Source: CAYUTA01 sp964447605
Lineage (GTDB): Bacteria > Bacillota > Clostridia > Christensenellales > CAG-138
Direction of reading: 5' to 3'
NCBI GenBank assembly: GCA_964447605.1
Contig: CAYUTA010000031.1
Location: 1 to 31,223 of the forward strand
Length of the DNA: 31,223 nucleotides
This document shows positions 24,601-30,519 of this stretch, piece by piece. Made by a program: the position numbers and the translations under genes. The notes under the pieces are model-generated. The model saw nothing but the letters and a program-made list of their open reading frames with translations, had not been told where the DNA came from and ran no database searches. How positions within the stretch are numbered: the stretch's first letter is position 1; the number at the start of each line of letters is the position of its first letter.

Positions 24601-25530
24601 TTAGAAAAGGACGTCTCCCGCACGCAGCGGACGGGGGCTTTCGTATTGTCTGATAATCAGTGAGCCGTCCAATGTCCGGATAATCGGCATGCCGTCAAAG
24701 ACCTCGATGATCTCCCCGACGCTATACCCGGAGAAGTCTAAAATGGAGTCGAACGGCGCCGCCTCCCATACGGTTACCGTGCTTTGTCCGCCGTCATCCA
24801 TATGGGCAAAAGCGCCGGGAAATGGTTTTGTCACGCCGCGTATCAGATTGTAAATCTCTCTTGTTCTCTTTGTAAAATCAATTTTGCCGTCCTCCGGCGT
24901 TCGCTTTTTATAGAGGGAATCGAAATCCTTGCTTTGGCTGTTGATGGAAATGGCATGATTTCGATACGCATCCAGCAGTTGTTTCACCATTTCATAGGAA
25001 CACAGCAGGTTTTTATACTGCAGGGTTCGGATGGTGTCCTGACCGGTAATCTGAAACATGCGGTTGGTAAAGACGTTCGGACTGTCTGCATCCTTGTCAT
25101 AGCGAAACAGGTTTAAGATAAATCTGTCGTCACCGTGAATAATCGACCAGTTCAGCGGGGAACGTCCCCTGCCGTACGGCAGATATGCACAACTGCCGTG
25201 GAATCCAAATATTCCCGCTTCAAATCTGTCCAGTACATATTGCGGAATCAACCGCTGCCATCCCATACACACGGCTATCCCAAAAGTATTTGACGAGAAG
25301 AACCGCCTTGTGTCCTCGTCCCCCATAGCGTAATCTTTGACCTTGAACAGCGCTATTGCGTTTTCTTTTGCCACATCATCAATTGCAGCAAACCCGGAAA
25401 TATGACTGGTATTAATCTGGGTTTCATCAATTGTGATAATACAGTCCGGCTTGTTCTTGGTATGTATCAGGTGATTTACCATCGTAATGGTCGTATCTTT
25501 TGTTCCAATCATACAAAAGTTATAGTTCAT
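24601..25530 (-). CDS. Formyltransferase family protein, putative sugar N-formyltransferase
   Basis: The 309-residue protein resembles N10-formyltetrahydrofolate-dependent transferases such as the N-terminal domain of ArnA and methionyl-tRNA formyltransferase. HGSCAYLPYGRGRSPLNWSI (111-130) is the substrate-site signature, and DKDADSPN (145-152) matches the region of the catalytic Asp. The usual Asn of the N-x-H motif is Gly109 here (G-F-H111), so normal activity is questionable. A C-terminal Fmt_C-like part follows KRTPEDGKIDF. Genomic context (sugar enzymes, deacetylase-like gene) favours formylation of an amino sugar over tRNA. It overlaps the upstream deacetylase gene by 11 nt and both are AT-rich compared with neighbours, suggesting transfer as a pair. 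Confidence 0.75.
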   Translation of the reverse strand: MNYNFCMIGTKDTTITMVNHLIHTKNKPDCIITIDETQINTSHISGFAAIDDVAKENAIALFKVKDYAMGDEDTRRFFSSNTFGIAVCMGWQRLIPQYVLDRFEAGIFGFHGSCAYLPYGRGRSPLNWSIIHGDDRFILNLFRYDKDADSPNVFTNRMFQITGQDTIRTLQYKNLLCSYEMVKQLLDAYRNHAISINSQSKDFDSLYKKRTPEDGKIDFTKRTREIYNLIRGVTKPFPGAFAHMDDGGQSTVTVWEAAPFDSILDFSGYSVGEIIEVFDGMPIIRTLDGSLIIRQYESPRPLRAGDVLF

Positions 25531-26371
25531 TCAAATATCCCCTTACATATTTTGTTTCACAATTCAGCGTATCAATGAATTCGGTCCGTTTCTCTTCAAT
25601 CAATGTTTGCAGATTCCGCAGGGTGTCATATCCCGTATCCGTCCATGTGTATGGATGGCATAGGATCTGCACCCGGCGGAAATCAATGAAAAACTGCTCA
25701 CACGGGTACGAATAGGGCGCTGTGTATTGCCAGCAGCTTTTAGAATCCGCTATATATTTGACCATGTCGGCCGGTTTTGCCGCGCCTTCTTCGAAATAGG
25801 TAAAATACTTGGGGGCATATGCGTTTATAACCCCCGGTATATTAACCGTGTGTTTCAATACTGCCGGGCACGGACGGTGAAAAGAAAAGCGGTCGATGGG
25901 CAACGCAAGATAATCCGACAGCAGCATGAGCTCATATTGGATTTGTTTTTCAATTTGCATCAAATCCTTCATGCCATTGAGGTGAAAATGCAGTCCGATA
26001 TGGTGCCCCATGTCTGATAACGCCTTGATATAGTCTTTATTTTTTGCGGATAGAACATTATAGGCGTTATTTGTCACTTGAAAAAAGAATGTTGAGGCAA
26101 TCCCCAGTTTCTCTTCCAGCTTACCCAAGCCGTATGCCCGATATGGGGAAAACTCCACATCGTGGCGGAGTAATATGAATTCGGGGGCGCGCCCGTCAAG
26201 TACGTCCGCATAGTCGCACAGGCGCTTGGTATTCAGGATTTCTTTGCACAGATCCGTGTAGCTGCCATATGAAAAAAGAAAGTCCGCCATCCGTCTGATT
26301 TCCGTCCCCTTATAAAAAGTTTTGTCGTTCACAGTATAACATGTTTCGAAATAAGCGTATATGTTTCTCAT
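25520..26371 (-). CDS. NodB-like polysaccharide deacetylase family protein
   Basis: A 283-residue protein with the HDV(D/E)-type polysaccharide deacetylase core: FILLRHDVEFSP (His70, Asp71), LGIASTFFFQVTNNAYN and GHHIGLHFH (His124, His128, His130), then a PCPAVLK-like region. No signal peptide or membrane span is visible, so it probably acts in the cytoplasm on a carbohydrate intermediate. The motif has Glu73 where many relatives have a second Asp. The start at 26371 lacks a clear ribosome binding site; an internal ATG at 26290 is the main alternative. It is translationally overlapped with the formyltransferase gene. ArnD, which deformylates Ara4FN in Gram-negatives, belongs to the same broad fold, but direct equivalence is only a suggestion. 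Confidence 0.72.
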   Translation of the reverse strand: MRNIYAYFETCYTVNDKTFYKGTEIRRMADFLFSYGSYTDLCKEILNTKRLCDYADVLDGRAPEFILLRHDVEFSPYRAYGLGKLEEKLGIASTFFFQVTNNAYNVLSAKNKDYIKALSDMGHHIGLHFHLNGMKDLMQIEKQIQYELMLLSDYLALPIDRFSFHRPCPAVLKHTVNIPGVINAYAPKYFTYFEEGAAKPADMVKYIADSKSCWQYTAPYSYPCEQFFIDFRRVQILCHPYTWTDTGYDTLRNLQTLIEEKRTEFIDTLNCETKYVRGYLNEL

Positions 26372-26500
26372 AAAAGTATCGTAAAAATGTGTATTGCAAA
26401 TCCCCGTCCGTCAATCGAAACGGCACAAAGTGGCAGGCGTTGGAGCCGTTTGCGCTATGGCGGCCGCCGCGTGCCCGGGACGGCGCGCGGTTAAATATCG

Positions 26501-26530
26501 GAATTGAATTTTAAAAAAGCGCGAATACTA
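26501..26530 (+). promoter_or_regulatory. Candidate sigma-G-like promoter of the spoVA operon
   Basis: GAATT (26501-26505) and AATACTA (26524-26530) are spaced by 18 bp and lie 37 nt upstream of the spoVAC start. They match 4 of 5 and 6 of 7 positions of the Bacillus forespore sigma-G consensus as I recall it. spoVA operons are forespore-expressed in known spore formers, which supports the guess. Confidence 0.35.
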
Positions 26531-26567
26531 TGCGCATGAATGAGCAATTGCATCAGGAGGGAACGCA

Positions 26568-27020
26568 TTGGCAAAGGTCAAATTTGACGCGCAGGCCTAT
26601 CAGGAGCGGGTGCTTGAGCAGATGCCCAAGAGCCCGACGGGCAAGATGTGCCTGCGCGCATTCTGGACGGGCGGGCTGATCTGCTGTGTTGGGCAGGCGG
26701 TCAGCGATTTGCTCGATTATTTCTTCATGCTCAGCAACGATCAGCTTGCGGCGGCGACGGCCATCGTGATGGTGTTCTTCGGCGCGTTTTTAACCGGCAT
26801 CGGCGTATATGACAGGATCGGTTCCTATGCGGGCGCCGGCTCGGTCGTGCCGATCACGGGGTTTGCCAACTCGGTGGTCGCCCCGGCCATCGAGTTCAAG
26901 CCGGAGGGGCTTGTAATGGGCGTTGCCGCAAAGATGTTTAACCTCGCCGGCCCGGTGCTGGTATATGGAATCGGCAGCTCGATCATCGTCGGACTGCTCT
27001 ATCTGATATTCGGAGGCTGA
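26568..27020 (+). CDS. spoVAC: Stage V sporulation protein AC
   Basis: A 150-residue membrane protein of the SpoVA channel, which moves dipicolinic acid into the forespore and out again at germination. FWTGGLICCVGQAVSDLL, MVFFGAFLTGIGVYDRIG and AGAGSVVPITGFANSVVAPAIE are SpoVAC signatures with several hydrophobic spans. The start is TTG at 26568 behind CAGGAGGGAA. It is followed after only 5 nt by spoVAD. Homology to SpoVAE, two genes downstream, is visible in the shared GAG..VP.TGF.NS motif. Confidence 0.95.
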   Translation: MAKVKFDAQAYQERVLEQMPKSPTGKMCLRAFWTGGLICCVGQAVSDLLDYFFMLSNDQLAAATAIVMVFFGAFLTGIGVYDRIGSYAGAGSVVPITGFANSVVAPAIEFKPEGLVMGVAAKMFNLAGPVLVYGIGSSIIVGLLYLIFGG

Positions 27021-27025
27021 TACCA

Positions 27026-28066
27026 ATGGGAAAAAAACGTTCCGGCAGCCGCACGCTGCTGTTTTCTGCAAGGCCGCATCTGGTTTCCTCCGGCGCGGTC
27101 GTGAGCAAATTCGAGGGCGACGGCCCGCTTGGCAAGCACTTTGACTATGTGCTCGAAGACGATACCTGGGGCGAGGACAGCTTTGAAAAGGCTGAGCGCA
27201 AGATGTTTGAGCAGGCCGTACGCATGGCGCTCAACAAAACCGGGTTGCAGCCCGAAAAGCTGCACTGCCTGCTCGGCGGCGACCTGCTCAACCAGATTGT
27301 GACCGCAAACTTTGCCGCGCGCCAACTCAATGTGCCGTTTCTCGGCCTGTACGGGGCGTGCTCGACAATGGCCGAATCGCTGCTGGTCGGCGGCATGCTG
27401 GTGGACGGCGGCTACGCGGAAACGGTCGCCTGCACCGCGTCGAGCCACTTTTCCTCCGCGGAGCGGCAATATCGCTATCCTCTGGAGATGGGCACGACCT
27501 CGCCGCCCACCGCGCAGCGCACGGTCACCGGCTCCGGCAGCATCCTGCTTGCCGAAACGCGCATAAGCGAGCAGGACCCGTTTTCGCGCATCCGCGTATG
27601 CGGCGCAACCATTGGGCGCGTTGTGGACCTCGGCATCTCCGACGCCAACAACATGGGCGCCGCGATGGCTCCCGCGGCGGCGGATACCATTGTAACACAC
27701 CTTTCGGACATGCAGCGCACGGTGGAGGATTACGACATGATCGTCACCGGCGATCTTGGCCGGTTTGGCACGCAGATGCTGTTTACGCTGTGCAAGGACC
27801 ACGACGTGGACCTCTCCGGCAGGCACATTGACTGCGGTAACCTGATCTATCCGGTCGAGGAAAAATATAACTGCGGCGGCTCCGGCTGCGGTTGCTCGGC
27901 TGTGACGCTTTCTGCCTACCTGCTGAATCTGATCGAGCACGGCGACGTAAAGCGCATGCTGTTCCTCGCCACGGGCGCGCTGCTCTCCCCCGGCAGCTCC
28001 ATGCAGGGCGACAGCATCCCGGGCATCGCGCACGCGGTCGTACTGGAGCGGGAGGAGTTGTTATGA
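27026..28066 (+). CDS. spoVAD: Stage V sporulation protein AD
   Basis: The 346-residue protein is SpoVAD, a thiolase-fold protein that binds dipicolinic acid at the inner spore membrane. RTLLFSARPHLVSSGAVV, GPLGKHFDYVLEDDTWGEDSFEKAE, LLGGDLLNQI and FLGLYGACSTMAESL are family hallmarks. It lies between spoVAC and spoVAE, sharing an ATGA overlap with spoVAE. Length agrees with the family (about 335-345). Confidence 0.96.
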   Translation: MGKKRSGSRTLLFSARPHLVSSGAVVSKFEGDGPLGKHFDYVLEDDTWGEDSFEKAERKMFEQAVRMALNKTGLQPEKLHCLLGGDLLNQIVTANFAARQLNVPFLGLYGACSTMAESLLVGGMLVDGGYAETVACTASSHFSSAERQYRYPLEMGTTSPPTAQRTVTGSGSILLAETRISEQDPFSRIRVCGATIGRVVDLGISDANNMGAAMAPAAADTIVTHLSDMQRTVEDYDMIVTGDLGRFGTQMLFTLCKDHDVDLSGRHIDCGNLIYPVEEKYNCGGSGCGCSAVTLSAYLLNLIEHGDVKRMLFLATGALLSPGSSMQGDSIPGIAHAVVLEREELL

Positions 28067-28428
28067 ACGGCGTGCTGCAATATCTCATCGCGTTTGCCGT
28101 GGGCGGACTCATCTGCGTCGTGGGTCAGCTGCTCATCAGCCTTACGCGCATCACCCCGGCGCGCGTTCTCGTGCTGTTCGTGACCCTCGGCGTGGTGCTT
28201 GGCGCGATTGGCGTCTATCAGCCGCTGGTCGAGTTTGCCGGAGCGGGCGCGGCCGTGCCGCTCACCGGGTTCGGCAACTCGCTGGCAAAGGGCGCCATTG
28301 CCGCCGTAAAGAGCGACGGATTGGTCGGCGCGTTCACCGGCGGCATCACCGGCACGGCGGGCGGCGTCGCCGCAGCGATTTTCTTTGGCTATCTGTTTTC
28401 GCTCATCTGCCGGGCAAAGACGAAATAA
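28063..28428 (+). CDS. spoVAE: Stage V sporulation protein AE
   Basis: A 121-residue membrane protein of the SpoVA channel. FAVGGLICVVGQLLIS, GVYQPLVEFAGAGAAVPLTGFGNSLAKGA and a hydrophobic C-terminal span match SpoVAEb-type proteins. Its ATG overlaps the spoVAD stop codon (ATGA) and is preceded by GGAGGAG inside spoVAD. It ends the visible spoVA operon; spoVAA, spoVAB and spoVAF are not present, the minimal C-AD-E set being common in Clostridia. Confidence 0.95.
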   Translation: MNGVLQYLIAFAVGGLICVVGQLLISLTRITPARVLVLFVTLGVVLGAIGVYQPLVEFAGAGAAVPLTGFGNSLAKGAIAAVKSDGLVGAFTGGITGTAGGVAAAIFFGYLFSLICRAKTK

Positions 28429-28462
28429 CGCTGTTCCGGTGGGCAAAAGGCCGCCCGTCAGG

Positions 28463-28490
28463 CCGTCGGCAAACCGCGGTTTGCCGACGG
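28463..28490 (+). terminator. Perfect 28-nt palindrome after spoVAE
   Basis: The 28 bases centred at 28476/28477 are fully self-complementary (arms start CCGTCGGCAAACC). They lie 35 nt after the spoVAE stop. There is no T tract, so the structure could be an mRNA 3' end stabiliser or part of a repeat rather than a classic terminator. Confidence 0.45.
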
Positions 28491-28511
28491 GAAATGCTGC
28501 GGCAGGATTTT

Positions 28512-28655
28512 TGCATGCAGCGATCTGCCTTGGACGATTGCCTCGTCTTTGCCGCATAAAAAGTTTCATTTGCACCGCACATGTCGCCGCAAACGACGGA
28601 CCGTATCATTCTTCCTGCATTTTTGTCCCCCAGTTTGAAAGAGCATCCGGGCCGG
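28512..28655 (-). repeat. Left arm of a long inverted repeat
   Basis: Bases 28613-28655 are the exact reverse complement of 29518-29560 (43 of 43), and similarity continues outwards to about 28512, with blocks such as CAAAGACGAGGC, ATCGTCC and GGCAGA kept on the minus strand. The arm lies between spoVAE and the small regulator gene. I do not think it is a gene, although an open frame crosses it. Confidence 0.75.
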
Positions 28656-28708
28656 AACGTTGTCGGCCGCCTCAGGCAGCCATCGAGCCCCTGCTTTTCC
28701 TTTACCAC

Positions 28709-28933
28709 CTATTTCTTGGGCGGAACAAACTCCAGCAGGTCCTCCACACGGCATTCAAATACCGTACAAAGCCTTGCCAGCACATCGATATCAATTCGGG
28801 CAATGTCATTGCTGCAATACCGATTAATCTGCGAACGCTGCATCTCCGCCCAATGGCTGAGCTTGTTTTTGCTGATACCCGATTTTTGTAGCATCTCATC
28901 CAGTTTAATATGAATTTTCCCGTATTCCCGCAT
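28709..28933 (-). CDS. Small Cro/CI-type HTH regulator
   Basis: A 74-residue protein consisting almost wholly of an XRE helix-turn-helix domain: KLDEMLQKSGISKNKLSHWAE, then RSQINRYCSNDIARIDIDVLARLCTVFECRVEDLLEFV. It resembles compact YozG/HipB-like regulators of Clostridia that act alone or control a neighbouring gene. I choose the ATG at 28933, which has AAGGGG upstream; an in-frame TTG at 28951 is poorly placed. It lies between the inverted-repeat arms and is divergent from the small gene at 29070, across an AT-rich region of about 135 nt where it may bind. Target genes are unknown. Confidence 0.85.
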   Translation of the reverse strand: MREYGKIHIKLDEMLQKSGISKNKLSHWAEMQRSQINRYCSNDIARIDIDVLARLCTVFECRVEDLLEFVPPKK

Positions 28934-28988
28934 CTGTCTACCCCTTGTCAAAATATTTATAAAATTATGTAATTGCGCATTTTTTCTC

Positions 28989-29018
28989 TTGACATGAGTA
29001 GTATATGGTCTGTAGAAT
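28989..29018 (+). promoter_or_regulatory. Predicted promoter of the small helical protein gene
   Basis: A perfect TTGACA (28989-28994) is separated by 18 bp from TAGAAT (29013-29018). It lies in the AT-rich divergent region between the HTH gene and the small protein gene and points at the latter, with a predicted start near 29025. Confidence 0.6.
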
Positions 29019-29069
29019 TAGAATATAAGTTCTATGAATACATGCTTGTATTTATATATCTATTTCCAT

Positions 29070-29333
29070 ATGGGTATGAATGTGAACATGGATGAAATCA
29101 ATCATGAAAAAGCAAGAAAGGCGATCGCTGCTCTCGCCCGTAAAAAGGGCCTGAGCGAGACGTACATTCTGGAGGAATTAGAAGCTGTTATTGCCGCCGC
29201 GCTCAACGACCCCAAGCCTGAAGTGCGGGCGCTTTGGCAGGCCATTCCCCATGAAGGCGAAGCGCCCACACCTGTCGAACTGATCGCATATATTGGAAGC
29301 GGGCTCAAGGAGCAGCAGGGGACTCCCGCTTAA
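29070..29333 (+). CDS. Small helical protein of unknown function
   Basis: An 87-residue, charged, mainly helical protein. The N-terminal part (HEKARKAIAALARKKGLSETYILEELEAVI) could form a helix-turn-helix-like bundle; the C-terminal part has NDPKPEVRALWQAIPHEGEAPTP followed by a helix, a pattern I have seen in small proteins of gut Clostridia, some of which carry Spo0A-related names, but I cannot confirm membership. Possible starts are 29034, 29070, 29076 and 29088; none has a strong ribosome binding site. It has a good promoter and an excellent terminator, so it is very likely real. No function is proposed. Confidence 0.65.
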   Translation: MGMNVNMDEINHEKARKAIAALARKKGLSETYILEELEAVIAAALNDPKPEVRALWQAIPHEGEAPTPVELIAYIGSGLKEQQGTPA

Positions 29334-29401
29334 ATGTATCTCAAAGCAAAACATCCTCTTAGCTCCCACGCCCCAGAATATACGCTTTTGGGCAGTTCGA
29401 C

Positions 29402-29435
29402 AAAGCCCGTGTTCCGTTTCCGGCACGGGCTTTTT
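29402..29435 (+). terminator. Intrinsic terminator of the small helical protein gene
   Basis: AAAGCCCGTG (29402-29411) pairs perfectly with CACGGGCTTT (29424-29433), and the T run TTTTT (29431-29435) closes it. The 12-nt loop can itself form a CCG/CGG stem. The matching A-run on the 5' side makes it possibly bidirectional. It lies about 70 nt after the stop codon. Confidence 0.85.
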
Positions 29436-29517
29436 GATGCGGCATCGGGCATCGGGAGCGCGCATTGCGCGTCCGCAGAAACAAATCCGGCCGCCGCCGC
29501 CGCCCGTCGACCCGGTC

Positions 29518-29660
29518 CCGGCCCGGATGCTCTTTCAAACTGGGGGACAAAAATGCAGGAGGAATTGTGACGGCCGTCAAAAGCGGTGCCATGCGCCGTG
29601 ATTTTGACACGTTTCATGCGCCAAAGACGAGGCGATCGTCCGGGGCAGACCGCCGCATGG
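29518..29660 (+). repeat. Right arm of a long inverted repeat
   Basis: This arm is the inverted copy of 28512-28655: 43 bases at its inner end are identical and the outer 100 are diverged but alignable. The inner ends of the two arms enclose about 860 bp carrying the HTH regulator and the small helical protein gene. Confidence 0.75.
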
Positions 29661-29707
29661 TAAGCCCGCGCCACAGCGCGGCCCAAAAAAGGTTTTTTTA
29701 CGGCATA

Positions 29708-29731
29708 AAGCGGCGGATTGCTCCGCCGCTT
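29708..29731 (-). terminator. Hairpin downstream of the ECF gene, copy of the ygeW hairpin
   Basis: A 10-bp stem (AAGCGGCGGA/TCCGCCGCTT) with a TTGC loop lies 35 nt beyond the UPF0397 stop codon on the minus strand, where it is followed by TTTATGCC. The same stem and loop, and the following CGCCTGT, occur at 895-927. Confidence 0.55.
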
Positions 29732-29765
29732 CGCCTGTTGCATTCGGTTTTCAATGCGCGCAGGC

Positions 29766-30323
29766 TTACTCCTTTTCCAGGCTGCCCTTCTTGGCACGGG
29801 TTTTGGAGTAGGCAAACAGCAGCAGCGTGCCGATGACGCCGGCCGAAATGCTGTTGACCAGCGCGGCCACCGCGCCCTGCGTGAACACGAGGTTGACGGG
29901 CTCGGCATAAATGGCGATGTCGAGCAGGGGCGCGATCACGATCCATGCAATGATGTTTGCAACGACCTGTACAACGTTGAAGCGCAGCACGTCCTTCCAG
30001 GTGAAAATGCCTTCTTCAACCTGGAGCTTGGGGTAGACGAAGCCATACAAAAAGCCCGTCACGCCCGAAGCGATGACCCAGCTCCACCACGGCGAGCCAT
30101 ATTGCAGCGCGTCGGAACACGCATGGCCGATGAACGCGATCAGTCCGCCCGCAATGGGGCCGAACAGCGCGGCAAAGAACGCGCCGAGGCCGTATGCGGT
30201 CTGAAACGCCGTCTCCGGAATGCCGCTGGGAATTTTGACATACATAAACAGCAGCATAAACAGCGCTGCGCCAAGCGCGGTTGCAACAATGGTACGCGTT
30301 TTAAAATCAAACAACTTTTTCAT
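29766..30323 (-). CDS. UPF0397-family ECF transporter S component
   Basis: A 185-residue membrane protein, the substrate-binding S component of an energy-coupling-factor transporter. The sequence FGPIAGGLIAFIGHACSDALQYGSPWWSWV is split by family-typical motifs (GFIGH-like, YGSPWWSW), and VIAPLLDIAIYAEPVN, VFTQG and AYSKTRAKKGSLEKE match UPF0397 proteins closely. About five to six hydrophobic spans are visible. The start at 30323 follows AAGGGAGATT. The transported vitamin or nucleoside-like substrate is unknown. No EcfA or EcfT gene is adjacent on this side, so it may share a common ECF module. It follows the SAM hydroxide adenosyltransferase gene on the same strand but has its own promoter. 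Confidence 0.92.
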   Translation of the reverse strand: MKKLFDFKTRTIVATALGAALFMLLFMYVKIPSGIPETAFQTAYGLGAFFAALFGPIAGGLIAFIGHACSDALQYGSPWWSWVIASGVTGFLYGFVYPKLQVEEGIFTWKDVLRFNVVQVVANIIAWIVIAPLLDIAIYAEPVNLVFTQGAVAALVNSISAGVIGTLLLFAYSKTRAKKGSLEKE

Positions 30324-30364
30324 AATCTCCCTTACCTCCCAATCGTATTTGTATTACCAGTCTT

Positions 30365-30393
30365 ATTGAAGCAAATAGCCGTGTAATTGTCAA
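30365..30393 (-). promoter_or_regulatory. Predicted promoter of the UPF0397 gene
   Basis: On the minus strand TTGACA (30388-30393) is followed after 17 bp by TTCAAT (30365-30370), with TGC immediately before the -10 box. It lies about 45 nt upstream of the start codon. Confidence 0.5.
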
Positions 30394-30479
30394 GCGATTG
30401 CCGCAGACTCCCGCGAAAAAGCCTCCGTAAAAGCCCCGATTCGTTTTGCTCCCGCATGGTTGCAGACGCTTTTCCCGTC

Positions 30480-30515
30480 AAAAAAGCGGCCCGGGCGGCC
30501 CTTGTCCCGGCCTGG
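30480..30515 (-). terminator. Probable terminator after the DUF62 gene
   Basis: Directly after the DUF62 stop codon on the minus strand, a GC-rich stem (GGCCGGG with CCCGGGCC, one bulge) is followed by GC and TTTTTTGAC. The T run lies at 30480-30485 (A on the plus strand). The TTTTTTGAC tail is the same motif found in the other intergenic repeats. Confidence 0.55.
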
Positions 30516-30519
30516 CAAA

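Larger units (their letters stand above)
29334..29765. other. Intergenic region with terminator, inverted-repeat arm and hairpins
   Basis: This 432-nt stretch contains, in order, the strong terminator of the small gene, the right arm of the long inverted repeat, a CCGCGC/GCGCGG hairpin (29666-29681) followed by A6 and T7 runs, and the duplicated hairpin at 29708-29731. No convincing gene is present. Confidence 0.6.

Noticed and set aside
28403..28708. Open frames crossing both inverted-repeat arms share the peptide FKLGDKNAG and similar residues further on, suggesting a small gene family.
   Set aside because: The frames lack ribosome binding sites and conserved starts and ends, and the shared peptide is explained by the identical 43-bp repeat. 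I treat it as non-coding, with some doubt.
28934..28951. Earlier TTG start for the small HTH regulator.
   Set aside because: It lies upstream of the AAGGGG ribosome binding site that serves the ATG at 28933.
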